A DNA stretch of 64,000 bases from JAHFUI01 sp039931615 (GTDB taxonomy: Bacteria; Acidobacteriota; Vicinamibacteria; Vicinamibacterales; CAVVIG01), in assembly GCA_039931615.1 (NCBI GenBank), contig JBDTRR010000001.1:1-64000 (forward strand), in the 5' to 3' direction. The translations under genes and the position numbers were made by a program. Of the stretch, positions 17,471-27,069 are shown piece after piece; position 1 is the first letter of the stretch; every line of letters starts with the position of its first letter. The notes beneath the pieces were generated by a model that saw only the letters and a list, made by a program, of their open reading frames with translations, did no database searches and had not been told where the DNA came from.

Positions 17471-18212
17471 GACAGTTTGTTGCCACACGCGCGCCGACCA
17501 GTGGGCCAACCGAGAGTTCCGCCGACTGAAGCCCGTGGCACAGTTTGTCGACATTCCTCCGGGAATCCAACACGCTCTCGCTGGCCACCCGAATCGGAGG
17601 ATCGCTCTCATCCCCATCGGACCGGTTTCGCTTCTCGAGCTTCGTGATTGCGTTCGGGAAACCCTCACACCACCGTTACTCGCCATAGCGACGATGCGCG
17701 CGAACACGACTTTTTGACTCGACCGTGAACAATCAGCCGCGACGAACGTGGCGCCCGGGCGACTCGCCGACGCCGAGTTCCGAGACCACGTGCTCTGCCC
17801 CCTTCAAGTGACATCGCGTTCAGTTTGGAAGCGCGAGAACGGCAGCATCGTCTGGCTAACCGATTGATTTTATTAACCTGCGTGCGTTATGCTCACCAGC
17901 TTGATGGCCCGGTGATCGCAAGATCGTTGAGGCTCGATCCTCTCTTCCGCACCACATTGAAAACAAAGGACTTAACTCGGTCGACATCGACAAGAAATCG
18001 GCACGCGATCGCGAGCGCTGGTGCCAAAAATGATGGGACTTTTTTCCAGTAGATGTTCACTTACGGCGACCGACCCTACCGATCCGTCAAGAATTCCGAA
18101 CCTCTGCGATTCCATCTCATCACGACGTTGAGGAACGCCAGATGGCCCGGCTTGTACGTCTTGGAGCGCGTTCGTCCGTCATGTTCTCGACGTTTCTTGA
18201 GGGACTGAACGT
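17471..18212. other. 740-bp intergenic region upstream of the first Oar-like receptor
   Basis: No gene could be supported. A frame reading WANREFRRLKPVAQFVDIPP and AGHPNRRIALIPIGPVSLLEL (about 17500-17660, plus strand) is less biased than random sequence and might be a remnant, but I recognise no family. A stem-loop/motif repeat occurs at 18023-18066. The receptor promoter should lie in the last 150 bp; no clear -35/-10 pair was found. Confidence 0.35.
18023..18066. repeat. Stem-loop repeat, copy 3 (GGGACTTTTTTCCAGT...TTACGG)
   Basis: AAAAA and TTTTTT flank a TGATGGGAC loop, followed by CCAGTAGATGTTCACTTACGG. From GGGACT onward about 25 of 33 positions match 13073-13105. A shorter related motif is at 8258-8273. 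Confidence 0.5.
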
Positions 18213-21200
18213 ATGTGTAAGCGTCTGTTATTCCTCGCCGCGCTGTTGGCCGCAGTTCTGTCTATCCCGAGGCACGTTCACGGCCAGGGGGCCGTTCAGG
18301 CCTCGTTTGCTGGGATCGTCCGAGATTCGTCCGGCGGCGTGGTGCCCGGCGTAACCGTCGAAGCCTCCAGCCCGGTCCTGATCGAAAAGAGCCGCTCCGC
18401 AGTCACCGACGACACCGGCCGATATCGGATCGTCGGCCTGACGCAGGGCACCTACACGCTGACCTTCACCCTTCAGGGGTTCAACACCGTCAGGCGCGAA
18501 GGCATCGAACTGAGCGGCTCATTGACTGCAGCCATCGACGTCGAGATGCGTGTCGGCGCCCTCGAAGAGACCGTCACGGTCAAGGGCGAGAGCCCGATCG
18601 TCGACGTGCAGAGCAGCAAGCAGCAGCGGGTGATCGGCAGCGAGACCTTCAACTCCATTCCCGGCTCGCGCAACTATCAGAATCTGGTGGTGTTGGTACC
18701 GGGCCTCAACTCGACGGGTCAGAACGTTGGCGGGATCAATGGTCCTGCGCCCTTGAACGTCGGCGGCCACGGCGGCGCTGCCTCGGAAGGCCGCTTCAAC
18801 GTCGATGGCCTCGGCGTGAACGGATCGAGCGGCGGCGGGACGTTGTACGTGACCGATACGGCGAACGCGGCGGAAGTGACCATCGACGTCACCGGCGGGC
18901 TGGGAGAAGCCGAGGCCGGCGGCCCGGTGATCAACGTGGTGCCCAAGACGGGTGGCAACCGGTTCAGCGGCTCAGGGTTCGGTGCCGGCGCCAACGGCTC
19001 GCTGCAGGGCAGCAACTTCGACGATGGTCTGCTTGCGGCCGGCTTGCGGGAACCGGGCAAGCTGAAAGACTTGTATGAGCTGAACGGCGCCATCGGTGGA
19101 CCGATCATCAAGGACAAGTTCTGGTTCTTCCTGACCGGACGCTATCAGGAGACGAACCGCTACGTGGCGGGCATGTACTACAACAAGAACGCCGGCAACC
19201 CGAATGCCTGGACCTACGATCCCGATTTCAGCCGACAGGCGATCAGCGACGGCCAATGGAACGGTACGACGCTGCGGACGACGTGGCAGATCTCCTCGCG
19301 TCAGAAGCTCAACCTGTTCTGGGACGAACAGGACATGTGCCGCAACTGCACGGGAGGCGGCAGCGCCACGACCTCCCCGGAGGCGCAGGATGGATCGCAG
19401 AACATCAACTGGATCCATGCCTATCAGGCCGCGTACTCGGCGCCCTTCACCAGCAAGCTCCTGTTCGAGGCGGGTTTTGGCGCCGTCAACCCCAGCTACG
19501 GCAACCCCAAAGAAGGGTTCGATCGCTCGATCGTCCGCACGGTCGAACAGGCGGCTCCGATTCCCAACCTGGCCTATCGATCGATGTTCTGGGACCAGGT
19601 GCGCTCCTTCACGCCTCGCTACCGTGCGGCGCTCTCGTACGTCACCGGGGCGCAGAACATGAAGGTCGGCTTCGAGACCTATCACAACGTCTCGACGCGC
19701 AACTATCAACGCGGCGACGGGCTGCAGTACCGGTTCAGCAGCGGGGCGCCGAATCAGCTGACGATGCTGTTGAACGATTTCACCGAGCGGGCGCGGGTGC
19801 GCAATCTCGGGATCTTCGCGCAGAATCGCTGGACGATTGATCGTGTCACCCTCGAGGGCGGCATCAGGTACGAGAACGCCAGGAGCAACTCACCAGAGCA
19901 GGTGATTGGACCATCGCGCTTCGTGCCGACGGCAATCGTGTTCCCGGCACAGGACATCGTCAAGGGATACAACGACATCACGCTCCGTGGCGGCGCCGCG
20001 ATCGACCTGACCGGCGACGGCAAGACGTCGCTGAAGATCAACGCCGGCCAATACACGGATCCGGCACAGTGGGCCGGCATCTTCATTGAGCCGAACCCCG
20101 CGCGGACAAGATTCGGCGGCGGCGTCCCGCCGCAGACCACTCGCGCCTGGACCGATTTCAATCGCGATTTTGTTCCGGATTGCGATCTCCTCAATCCGCT
20201 CCTCAACGCTGAGTGCGGTCCGACGGCCAACCAGAACTTCGGCCGTCTGTCGACGCCATCCGCCACATACGATCCGGCGGTGCTGGAGGGGTGGGGCGTG
20301 CGACCGGCCAACTGGCAATTTGGCGTGTCGCTGCAGCGCCAGGTCGTTGCGCGGGTGTCGGTTGAAGCCGGATATCATCGCCGGAATTTCGATTCGTTCC
20401 TGAACACGGATCCGATCACGTCGACCTCAACGCTGACGACCACGTTCACCGCGACCGACAACCGCGCGGTGACGCCCGCCGACTACAATCCCTACAGCGT
20501 TCCGGTGCCGGTCGATCCGCGCCTGCCGCGCCCGGGCGGGTATGTGATCAGCGACCTCTTCAACATCTCGCCAACCGCGTTTGGCAAGACAGACAACTTC
20601 ATCTCGAGAGCCACGAACTACGGGTCGCCGTCGAACTACTGGCACGGGGTCGACGTGCAGGTCAACGCCCGGCTGAGCGGCGGCCTCACCGTCCAGGGGG
20701 GCACGAGTACCGGCCGGGTCGTGAACGACACCTGCGAGCTCGCGATCGACAACCCAAGCCAGTACGACTGCCACAAGGCGTATCCGTTCAAGACCGAGCT
20801 TCGTGGCCTGGCGATCTACACGATCCCCAAAATCAACGTGCAGCTGAGCGGAACGCTGCAAAGCCATCCGGGCGTGGAGATCACGGCGCTGTGGAACGTG
20901 CCGGCCAGTGTCATCGCCCAGTCCCTCGGACGTGTGCCCTCAGGAGGCGCCGCCAACGTGCAGACGAACATCCTCACCGCGGGCGAGCTCTACGGCGCGC
21001 GCGTGAACCAGGTCGATATGCGCGTCGCCAAACTGCTCAAGTTCGGGCGCGCGCGTGCCAACGTCGGGGTTGACGTCTACAACCTGCTCAATTCGAACGT
21101 GCCGCTGACCTACGTCACCACCTACGGGGCAACCTGGGGCAATCCGAACTCGGTCCTCGATGCGCGCTTCGCGAAGGTCAGTGTGCAGTTCGATTTCTAG
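18213..21200 (+). CDS. TonB-dependent receptor, Oar-like with N-terminal carboxypeptidase-regulatory domain (copy 1)
   Basis: 995 aa, outer-membrane protein. A signal peptide (1-25) is followed by a carboxypeptidase-regulatory-like fold at about 32-110 (FAGIVRDSSGGVVPGVTVEA, GTYTLTFTLQGFNT), then a plug domain (ETVTVKGESPIVDVQSSKQQ, NYQNLVVLVPGLN) and a large beta-barrel ending in the aromatic VSVQFDF motif recognised by the BAM machinery. Such receptors import large or complex substrates, perhaps saccharides or peptides, using TonB energy. The substrate is unknown. The ATG at 18213 gives the signal peptide directly. It is convergent with the DUF1552 operon. Its last 17 bases begin a 117-bp segment repeated at 47,638. 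Confidence 0.92.
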   Translation: MCKRLLFLAALLAAVLSIPRHVHGQGAVQASFAGIVRDSSGGVVPGVTVEASSPVLIEKSRSAVTDDTGRYRIVGLTQGTYTLTFTLQGFNTVRREGIELSGSLTAAIDVEMRVGALEETVTVKGESPIVDVQSSKQQRVIGSETFNSIPGSRNYQNLVVLVPGLNSTGQNVGGINGPAPLNVGGHGGAASEGRFNVDGLGVNGSSGGGTLYVTDTANAAEVTIDVTGGLGEAEAGGPVINVVPKTGGNRFSGSGFGAGANGSLQGSNFDDGLLAAGLREPGKLKDLYELNGAIGGPIIKDKFWFFLTGRYQETNRYVAGMYYNKNAGNPNAWTYDPDFSRQAISDGQWNGTTLRTTWQISSRQKLNLFWDEQDMCRNCTGGGSATTSPEAQDGSQNINWIHAYQAAYSAPFTSKLLFEAGFGAVNPSYGNPKEGFDRSIVRTVEQAAPIPNLAYRSMFWDQVRSFTPRYRAALSYVTGAQNMKVGFETYHNVSTRNYQRGDGLQYRFSSGAPNQLTMLLNDFTERARVRNLGIFAQNRWTIDRVTLEGGIRYENARSNSPEQVIGPSRFVPTAIVFPAQDIVKGYNDITLRGGAAIDLTGDGKTSLKINAGQYTDPAQWAGIFIEPNPARTRFGGGVPPQTTRAWTDFNRDFVPDCDLLNPLLNAECGPTANQNFGRLSTPSATYDPAVLEGWGVRPANWQFGVSLQRQVVARVSVEAGYHRRNFDSFLNTDPITSTSTLTTTFTATDNRAVTPADYNPYSVPVPVDPRLPRPGGYVISDLFNISPTAFGKTDNFISRATNYGSPSNYWHGVDVQVNARLSGGLTVQGGTSTGRVVNDTCELAIDNPSQYDCHKAYPFKTELRGLAIYTIPKINVQLSGTLQSHPGVEITALWNVPASVIAQSLGRVPSGGAANVQTNILTAGELYGARVNQVDMRVAKLLKFGRARANVGVDVYNLLNSNVPLTYVTTYGATWGNPNSVLDARFAKVSVQFDF

Positions 21201-21300
21201 CGGGCCTGCGGCCCAGCGAGGGCCTCGGCCCGCTATAGGTCACTGGCGAGCCCGGAAACTTGACTTGTTGAGTCAAGTTTCCGGTTCTCAAGGGTTCTAG
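21184..21300. repeat. 117-bp duplicated segment, copy 1 (receptor gene tail plus two hairpins)
   Basis: The segment matches 47,638-47,754 with three mismatches and no gap. It starts inside the receptor's last codons, spans the stop, and contains two hairpins: TAGCGGGCC with GGCCCGCTA (21198-21235) and CCGGAAACTTGACT with AGTCAAGTTTCCGG around TGTTG (21252-21284). It ends at CAAGGGTTCTAG, 16 bp before the DUF1552 stop codon. Confidence 0.88.
21252..21284. terminator. Perfect 14-bp stem hairpin between convergent genes
   Basis: CCGGAAACTTGACT, loop TGTTG, AGTCAAGTTTCCGG. There is no long U-run, but its position between convergent stop codons fits a bidirectional terminator or mRNA 3'-end stabiliser. 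It is part of the 117-bp duplicated segment. Confidence 0.65.
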
Positions 21301-21316
21301 ATGAAGGGGAGGATCA

Positions 21317-22651
21317 TCAGATCGTGACCGCGCCGGTGGAATCGCCGAACTTGTCGGCGCGCACGTCGAGCTTGTCGAGCAACGCCAGCAGCAGGTTGGA
21401 CATGTGCGTGTCCTTGGGGAACGCCAGGTGCCGGCCCCCCTTCAGCTTTCCAGACGCGCCGCCAGCCAGGACCACCGGCAGCGGGCTGAAGTTGTGCTGG
21501 TTGCCGTCGCTCAGCGAGCTCCCGTAGAGGACGAGCGAGTGATCGAGCAGCGTGCCGTCGCCGTCGGCGACAGCTTTCAGCTTGTCGACGAAGTAGGCGA
21601 ACTTCGTCATGTGGTAGGTGTTCAGCTGCGCGAACCGATCCATGTTGCCGCGGTCGTTCGAGTGGTGCGACAGGTTGTGGAACGGATCGCGGATGGCGGT
21701 CTCGGGATAGACGGCCGTGCTCAGCTCGCGCGCGAACATCAGCGTCGACACGCGCGTGATGTCCGCCTGCAGGGCGATCACCTGCAGGTCGATCAGCAGC
21801 TTGAGATGGTCCTGGAACGTCGCCGGCACGCCGGCCGGCACATCCGGCAGTGTGATGTCTTTGCTCGCCGACGCCTCGGTCCGCTGGATACGGCGCTCGA
21901 TCTCGCGCACGTCCTCGAGATACTGCGTTAACCGCCGGCGATCGCCGGCCGGCAGATCCTTCTGCAGCGACGCCACCTGTCCCATCACCGAATCGAGCAG
22001 GCTGCGGGATTCCTCGCGCCTGGCGCGGCGCTCGGCGTCGGTGGCGCCGACGCCGAACAGCTTCTCGAAGACCAGCCGCGGGTTGCTGTACATCGGCAGC
22101 GGCTGCGTCGGCGACTGCCACGAAATCGAGTTGCGGTAGGCGCAACTGAAGGCGGCTTCACAGGCCAGCACCGACTCTTCGATCGACAGCTCGAGTGATG
22201 GCAGCGGCGTGTCCTGACCGATGTGCTGCGCCGCGACCTGGTCGGCCGACACGCCGAGATGCGCCTGCGGCCCGCGCTCCGGCACCGAGCCGGTGAGGAA
22301 CACGGCCGCGGCGCGCGTGTGGTTCGCGCCCGCCGAGACGTCGGCGCCGCCGGACCCGGCGACATAGGGGTGCGCCAGGCCGCTGACGATGTTGATGCGC
22401 TCGCGGTGCGGCTCGAGCGGCTTCAGGATCTCGGTGAAGGAGAACCCGGTCCCCTCCGCCGCCGGCGTCCACTTGTCCATCGTCGCGCCATGCGGGACGT
22501 AGAACGCGACGAACCGCGTCTTGGGCGCCGCCGCGCTCTGCCGCAGCGGCGTCTGCGCTCCGACCATCGAGTCGAGCAGCGGCAGCGCGACGGCCGCGCC
22601 GGCCCCCTGCAGGAAGGTGCGACGGGAGAGATGCTTTCTGGCAATGAACAT
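21317..22651 (-). CDS. DUF1552 protein with Tat signal
   Basis: 444 aa. The N-terminus carries a twin-arginine motif (SRRTFLQG) and a hydrophobic stretch ending near MVGAQ, so it is exported folded. The body is DUF1552: FVAFYVPHGATMDKW, a segment HTRAAAVFLTG, and LEDVREIERRIQ. Near the C-terminus it has YHMTKFAYFVDKLKA and LVLYGSSLSDGNQHNFSPLP, typical of alkaline-phosphatase-superfamily-like DUF1501/1552 proteins. It is the last gene of an operon with the DUF1592 gene 3 bp upstream. In Planctomycetes and Acidobacteria these two families travel together. The function is unestablished; a periplasmic oxidative or hydrolytic pathway is usually assumed. Confidence 0.9.
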   Translation of the reverse strand: MFIARKHLSRRTFLQGAGAAVALPLLDSMVGAQTPLRQSAAAPKTRFVAFYVPHGATMDKWTPAAEGTGFSFTEILKPLEPHRERINIVSGLAHPYVAGSGGADVSAGANHTRAAAVFLTGSVPERGPQAHLGVSADQVAAQHIGQDTPLPSLELSIEESVLACEAAFSCAYRNSISWQSPTQPLPMYSNPRLVFEKLFGVGATDAERRARREESRSLLDSVMGQVASLQKDLPAGDRRRLTQYLEDVREIERRIQRTEASASKDITLPDVPAGVPATFQDHLKLLIDLQVIALQADITRVSTLMFARELSTAVYPETAIRDPFHNLSHHSNDRGNMDRFAQLNTYHMTKFAYFVDKLKAVADGDGTLLDHSLVLYGSSLSDGNQHNFSPLPVVLAGGASGKLKGGRHLAFPKDTHMSNLLLALLDKLDVRADKFGDSTGAVTI

Positions 22652-22654
22652 CGA

Positions 22655-24973
22655 CTAATCCTCGGAGGCCTTGGTCTTCATCTGGAACGGCGTGCTCTTG
22701 ACGATACCGGCGACAAACGACGAGAAGCGGTACTTGTTCTGCGCGGCGGCGCGCCGGACGGCGCGGACGGCCGGCATGTCCTGGGGCCGCATCGCGCGGC
22801 CCGTGGCGTAGGTCAGCAGACGCTCGGCGAAGACGCCGGCGAAGACATCCGACTTCTGCAGCAGCGCCTGGCGCAGCGCCGCCGGGCCATTCAGCCTGGC
22901 GCCGTCGGCGAGTTGACCGCTGGCATCGATCGGCGTCTTGCCATCGAGCGTCCGCCATTTACCGGTATGGTCGAAGTTCTCGAGCGAGAACCCGATTGGA
23001 TCCATCAGCCGGTGGCACGAGGCGCACGCCGGGTTGGCGCGATGCAGCTCCAGGCGCTGCCGCAGCGACGTCGCCTTCACCTGGGCCGCATCCTTTTCCA
23101 GATTTGTCTCGACGCCCGGTGGCGGACTCGGCGGCGGCGCACCGAGCACGTTCTCGAGCACCCACTTGCCGCGCGCGACCGGCGAGGTCCGGTTCGCCGC
23201 CGACGTCACCGTCAGGATGCTGCCCTGCCCGAGCAGGCCGCGGCGCGGGTCGCCCGGCGGCAGCGTGATGCGCCGCAGCCGCGAGCCGTGGACGTCTGGT
23301 ATCCCGTAGTGGCGCGCCAGGCGCTCGTCGACGAAGGTGAAGTCGGCGTCCAGCAGGTCGATCACGCTGCGGTCTTCCCGCATCACGGTGCGGAACAGCA
23401 TTTCGGTCTCGCGTTGGAACGACTGGCGCAGGTTGCCGTCCCATTGCGGCGAGTCGGGCCGCGCGTTGCGCAGCTCGCGCAGCAGCAGCCACTGGCCGGC
23501 GAAATTGGCGACCAGCGCGTCGGCTCTGGGATCCGCCAGCATCCGCCGGACCTGTCCGTCGAGGACGGCGGGATTGGTCAGCGCGCCGCGGCGGGCATCC
23601 GCCATCAGCGCCTCGTCCGGGATGCTGCTCCAGAGGAAGAACGACAGGCGCGAGGCGAGCTCGAGGTCGCCCAGCCGGAATGCCGCGCGCGGCGCAACAG
23701 CGGCGGGCTCGCGCTCGAAACGGAACAGGAACTGCGGATCGACCAGCACGCGCGCGACGGCCCGCTGCAGGCCCGACTCGAACGTGCCGCCGTCGCGCCC
23801 TTTGCGGAAGAACTCGAGCAGCGTGTCCATCTCCGGAGCGGCGGCTGCCACGGGGCGGCGATACGCCCGCGATGCCAGCGTGTTGAGCACTGTGCTGGCG
23901 CACCGCGTTTCATCAGCCGCGACCGCGGGTGTGCACACGAGCAGCCGCTTCCGGCTCGGCGTGTCACCCGGGCCCACGGCATCGAACGGGCCAACGACGG
24001 TGATCTGCGAAATCCCGGGCGTCCGTGTCTCGGCGTGGAAGATGCTGTCGGCCCCGGTGACGCGCGTGCGCACCATCATCGATGCCGCGATGGTGTGCGA
24101 TCCGGCCGCGAGACGCAGCCGCGTCGCGCCGCGCGGCTGCAACGTGATCCGTTCGCCGTCGAGCGTCACGTAGCGATCGTCCGCCGCGGCGGGGCCGCCG
24201 CCGCGTGCCGCGCCGAGCGCAGGCCCCCCTCCACCACCGCCGATCTCCAGGTCGTAGTCCGCGTCCAGCGGAAAGGTGTGGCGGACGATGAAGCCGCCGC
24301 GGGTGCCGAGGGGAAGGCCGTCGATGTGCGTGTCCTGTGCCAGATCCGCCGGCGCACGGTAGGTGACGCGATCGAGGCTGATCGAGGGATCGCCCAACGC
24401 GAGGCGGCTGATCTTCGCCGCCGCTGACGCGTAGGCTTCGATCAACGCCGGCGACACGCCAAGGACGTCGGCGTTGTTGTCGAAGCCGGCGGCCGAGTCG
24501 TCGGGCGGCAGCATCGCGCTGACGTCGACGTCGACGGCCAGGAGATCGCGGATCGCGTTGGCGTATTCGGCGCGGTTCAGGCGATGCAGCGCCGGTGTGC
24601 CGGGATCCGGATGTAGCGCGGCCAGCCGATCGAGCTGCCCTTCGAGCCCGGCCACGAACGCCGCACGGAGCGCGGCGGGCGGCTTCGGCCCGTTCTCCGG
24701 CGGCATCATCCCGGCGCGCAGCTTGAGCACCACTTTCTCCCACACCTCGACCTGCCCGGCGACGTTCGCCGGGTCCATCGCGGCGAGCGAAAGGCCCCCG
24801 ATCTTCGCGCGGTCGTTGTGGCAGCCGAGGCAGTATTGCTTCAGGAACGCCGCGCCCTGCCCCGCGCTGGCCGATCGGACTGGCGCCACCTGCGGCGCCG
24901 CAGCCCGGCCCCGGATCGCGGACACCGACAGGCCGGCGGCTACGACCAGCGCCCCGACAAACAGCCGGTTCAA
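22655..24973 (-). CDS. DUF1592-type multidomain protein with cytochrome c-like haem motif
   Basis: 772 aa. A signal peptide (about 1-24) is followed by a single CxxCH (CLGCH, near residue 48) in a planctomycete-type cytochrome c region. Then come DUF1587 (HRLNRAEYANAIRDLL), a carbohydrate-binding-like insert, DUF1595 (ASRAYRRPV), DUF1592 (QFLFRFEREP, LASRLSFFLWSSIPDEAL), DUF1588 (DFTFVDERLARHYGIP, VARGKWVLENVLGAPPP) and DUF1585 (FAERLLTYATGRAM). The TTG at 24973 is chosen: it yields the signal peptide and overlaps the ankyrin gene's TGA (TTGA), implying coupled translation. It is probably a periplasmic electron-transfer partner of the DUF1552 protein; the substrate is unknown. Confidence 0.88.
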   Translation of the reverse strand: MNRLFVGALVVAAGLSVSAIRGRAAAPQVAPVRSASAGQGAAFLKQYCLGCHNDRAKIGGLSLAAMDPANVAGQVEVWEKVVLKLRAGMMPPENGPKPPAALRAAFVAGLEGQLDRLAALHPDPGTPALHRLNRAEYANAIRDLLAVDVDVSAMLPPDDSAAGFDNNADVLGVSPALIEAYASAAAKISRLALGDPSISLDRVTYRAPADLAQDTHIDGLPLGTRGGFIVRHTFPLDADYDLEIGGGGGGPALGAARGGGPAAADDRYVTLDGERITLQPRGATRLRLAAGSHTIAASMMVRTRVTGADSIFHAETRTPGISQITVVGPFDAVGPGDTPSRKRLLVCTPAVAADETRCASTVLNTLASRAYRRPVAAAAPEMDTLLEFFRKGRDGGTFESGLQRAVARVLVDPQFLFRFEREPAAVAPRAAFRLGDLELASRLSFFLWSSIPDEALMADARRGALTNPAVLDGQVRRMLADPRADALVANFAGQWLLLRELRNARPDSPQWDGNLRQSFQRETEMLFRTVMREDRSVIDLLDADFTFVDERLARHYGIPDVHGSRLRRITLPPGDPRRGLLGQGSILTVTSAANRTSPVARGKWVLENVLGAPPPSPPPGVETNLEKDAAQVKATSLRQRLELHRANPACASCHRLMDPIGFSLENFDHTGKWRTLDGKTPIDASGQLADGARLNGPAALRQALLQKSDVFAGVFAERLLTYATGRAMRPQDMPAVRAVRRAAAQNKYRFSSFVAGIVKSTPFQMKTKASED

Positions 24974-26541
24974 CGCGCCTCCGCCGTCTTCGTCGCCGTC
25001 TTCGACGCAATGCCGTTCGTCAACCGATCGATCAGCGTCATCGTCGAGGGCTTCGCCATCGGCGAGTTGGTCGCAAGGAAGACACCCTGGGCCCACACGT
25101 AGGGAGTCCGTCCCTCCTTGTCGGGTCGACCAAGCTCGGCGCCGTGGCGCGCCAGCAGCTCGATGATGTCGTCGGAGCCGCGGTTCGCGGCGCCGTGCAC
25201 CGCCTGCAGCCCCATCTCGTTGACCGCGTTCACCGCCAGCCCCTGATCGAGGCAGAGCTGCACCGCCTCGATCCACATCGCCGGCGATTCGCTGTAGGTC
25301 TCGCCGATGACCCAGTTCACGCCGGCGGCGGCCATCAACGCGGTGGTGCCGTTGAACGTGGTGAGCTTCGGATCCGCGCCCTTCGCCAGCAGCAGGCGCA
25401 TGACCGGCACGTCGCCCGCCTGCGCGGCGCGGATGAAGGCGGTCTGGCCGGTGAAGTCGACCCATTCGAGCGATGCCAGCGGCAGCAGGTAGCGGCGCAT
25501 CGGCGGGAACTCCTTGACGCGCGCGTTGACGTCGACGCCCTTCTCGAGCAGCGCCGCGATCACCTCGAGCGCGGCCTGCCGGTCGACGCCGTTGTCGAAC
25601 TGCGAGGTGCCGCTGCGCACCGCGAGGTTGCGGATGTCGACCGCCGACCAGAGCGGCGTGCGGCCCCACAGGTCGGCGCGCTGCGGATCGGCGCGGTGCT
25701 CGAGGAGCACGGCCGCCACCGCGAGCTGGCCGTTGGTGAGCGCCATGTTCAGCGGCGTGATGCCGTTCGGATCCGGCGCGTTGACGTCGGCGCCGACTTC
25801 AACCAGCAGCTTGGCGGCCTCGAGCCGGCCATCGCGGGCGGCGAACAACATCGGCGTCATCCCGCCCGCCGCCGGCTGCTGCTCGCCCTGCGGCGGCACG
25901 CCGCTGCGGACGATGCCGATGCCGTGGGATCCGCCGCCGGTGCCAGGCACGCGCGCCACCGGTCGCCCGCCGGCGCGGGTGCGCGCCTCGATGGTCGCGC
26001 CCTTCGTCATCAGCATCTTCATGATCGCGGCGTCGTCGCGCCGCACCGCCCACATCAGCGCGGTGTGCTGGTATTGCGGGTCGGCGGCGTTGACCGCGGC
26101 GCCGCGATCGAGGAGCACCTGCACCGCGTCGGGATTGCCGGCGCGGACCGCGGCCATCAGCACGGTGTCGCCCGAGGCGTCGGTGGTTGCGACATCGGCG
26201 CCGGCGTCGAGCAGGCGGCGCAGCAGCGCGGCGTTGCCGTTTTCCGCAGCGATGTAGAGCGGCGTGATGCCGAGCGCGTTCTTGACGGAGACGCGTGCCC
26301 CGGCGCGCAGCAGCGCGTCAGCGGTCTCGAGATCGTCGCCGCGCACGACCCAGTGCAGGGCAGTGGCGCCGTCACTTCCCGGCACGTTGACATCCTGCCC
26401 CGGCTGCCCCTGGCGCAGCAGCGCGCGGACGGTCTTCAGGTCGCCTGCTGCGGCCGCCTGCACGAGCGGACTCTCCGCGGCGTGCGCGCGTGGGCAGGCG
26501 AACAACGCGATCAACGCCATGGCGACAGGAACCCGTCTCAC
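24970..26541 (-). CDS. Exported ankyrin-repeat protein
   Basis: 523 aa with a signal peptide (MRRVPVAMALIALFACPRAHA). From residue 24 on it consists of about 11 ankyrin repeats: SPLVQAAAAGDLKTVRALLRQG, DGATALHWVVRGDDLETADALL, GITPLYIAAENGNAALLRRLL, then NGITPLNMALTNGQLAVAAVL and later copies ending TPYVWAQGVFLAT. Ankyrin stacks bind protein partners. The gene heads the operon, and its stop overlaps the DUF1592 start, so it probably scaffolds or chaperones that protein in the periplasm. Ankyrin-DUF1592-DUF1552 is a recurring acidobacterial arrangement; the role is inferred from that context only. Confidence 0.9.
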   Translation of the reverse strand: MRRVPVAMALIALFACPRAHAAESPLVQAAAAGDLKTVRALLRQGQPGQDVNVPGSDGATALHWVVRGDDLETADALLRAGARVSVKNALGITPLYIAAENGNAALLRRLLDAGADVATTDASGDTVLMAAVRAGNPDAVQVLLDRGAAVNAADPQYQHTALMWAVRRDDAAIMKMLMTKGATIEARTRAGGRPVARVPGTGGGSHGIGIVRSGVPPQGEQQPAAGGMTPMLFAARDGRLEAAKLLVEVGADVNAPDPNGITPLNMALTNGQLAVAAVLLEHRADPQRADLWGRTPLWSAVDIRNLAVRSGTSQFDNGVDRQAALEVIAALLEKGVDVNARVKEFPPMRRYLLPLASLEWVDFTGQTAFIRAAQAGDVPVMRLLLAKGADPKLTTFNGTTALMAAAGVNWVIGETYSESPAMWIEAVQLCLDQGLAVNAVNEMGLQAVHGAANRGSDDIIELLARHGAELGRPDKEGRTPYVWAQGVFLATNSPMAKPSTMTLIDRLTNGIASKTATKTAEAR

Positions 26542-27069
26542 AACCCCTCCCAGGACGTGTCAAGGGCCGAGTCACGATCTTACGCCGTCGCCGACGGGCT
26601 CCAGCAAAGAATTGTCAAATTCCTGCCGCCAGATTCTGAACGCTGTCGTCGGGCGGAGAGGTATCGGCGAGGCGACGACCCTTCCTGGTGACGGCATCCA
26701 ACCGGATGGTCGGGAACGGTCAGGAGTCGACCGTCAGATTCCACGCATGGTGTCCTCCTGCATTACGGAGTGCGGTCCAAGACGACGGCGCGGCCTGCCT
26801 CGACGGATATTCGACGAGCATTCAACGACTTCCCGACAATGACGGGCGCGGGTGGGTGCTCGGCTGAGCCCAATCCGCGTTGTCCGAGCAATCCGCGGAT
26901 GAAACCAGAGAATGCAGGTTTTCGCGCTTTCGTGACGGCACAGCGCTTCCCACCTGTATGCTGGTGTCTTGATGCGCACTGTCAGGAGAAAAAAACCGGC
27001 AGCGCTGCCGTCGTCCATGGTCTAAGATGACCTGCGACGCGCGCCCCCTCGCGGCGCAAAAGGACGGAC
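26542..27069. other. 528-bp divergent intergenic region
   Basis: It separates the ankyrin operon (leftward) from the 252-aa secreted protein (rightward), so it should hold both promoters. No open frame with a recognisable product and no clear palindrome or repeat was seen. Confidence 0.4.

Noticed and set aside
22223..24427. 734-codon plus-strand frame opposite the DUF1592 and DUF1552 genes
   Set aside because: It is antisense to two genes with clear domain content and has no recognisable motif of its own.
25144..26691. 515-codon plus-strand frame opposite the ankyrin gene
   Set aside because: Its repetitive look simply mirrors the ankyrin repeats on the other strand.
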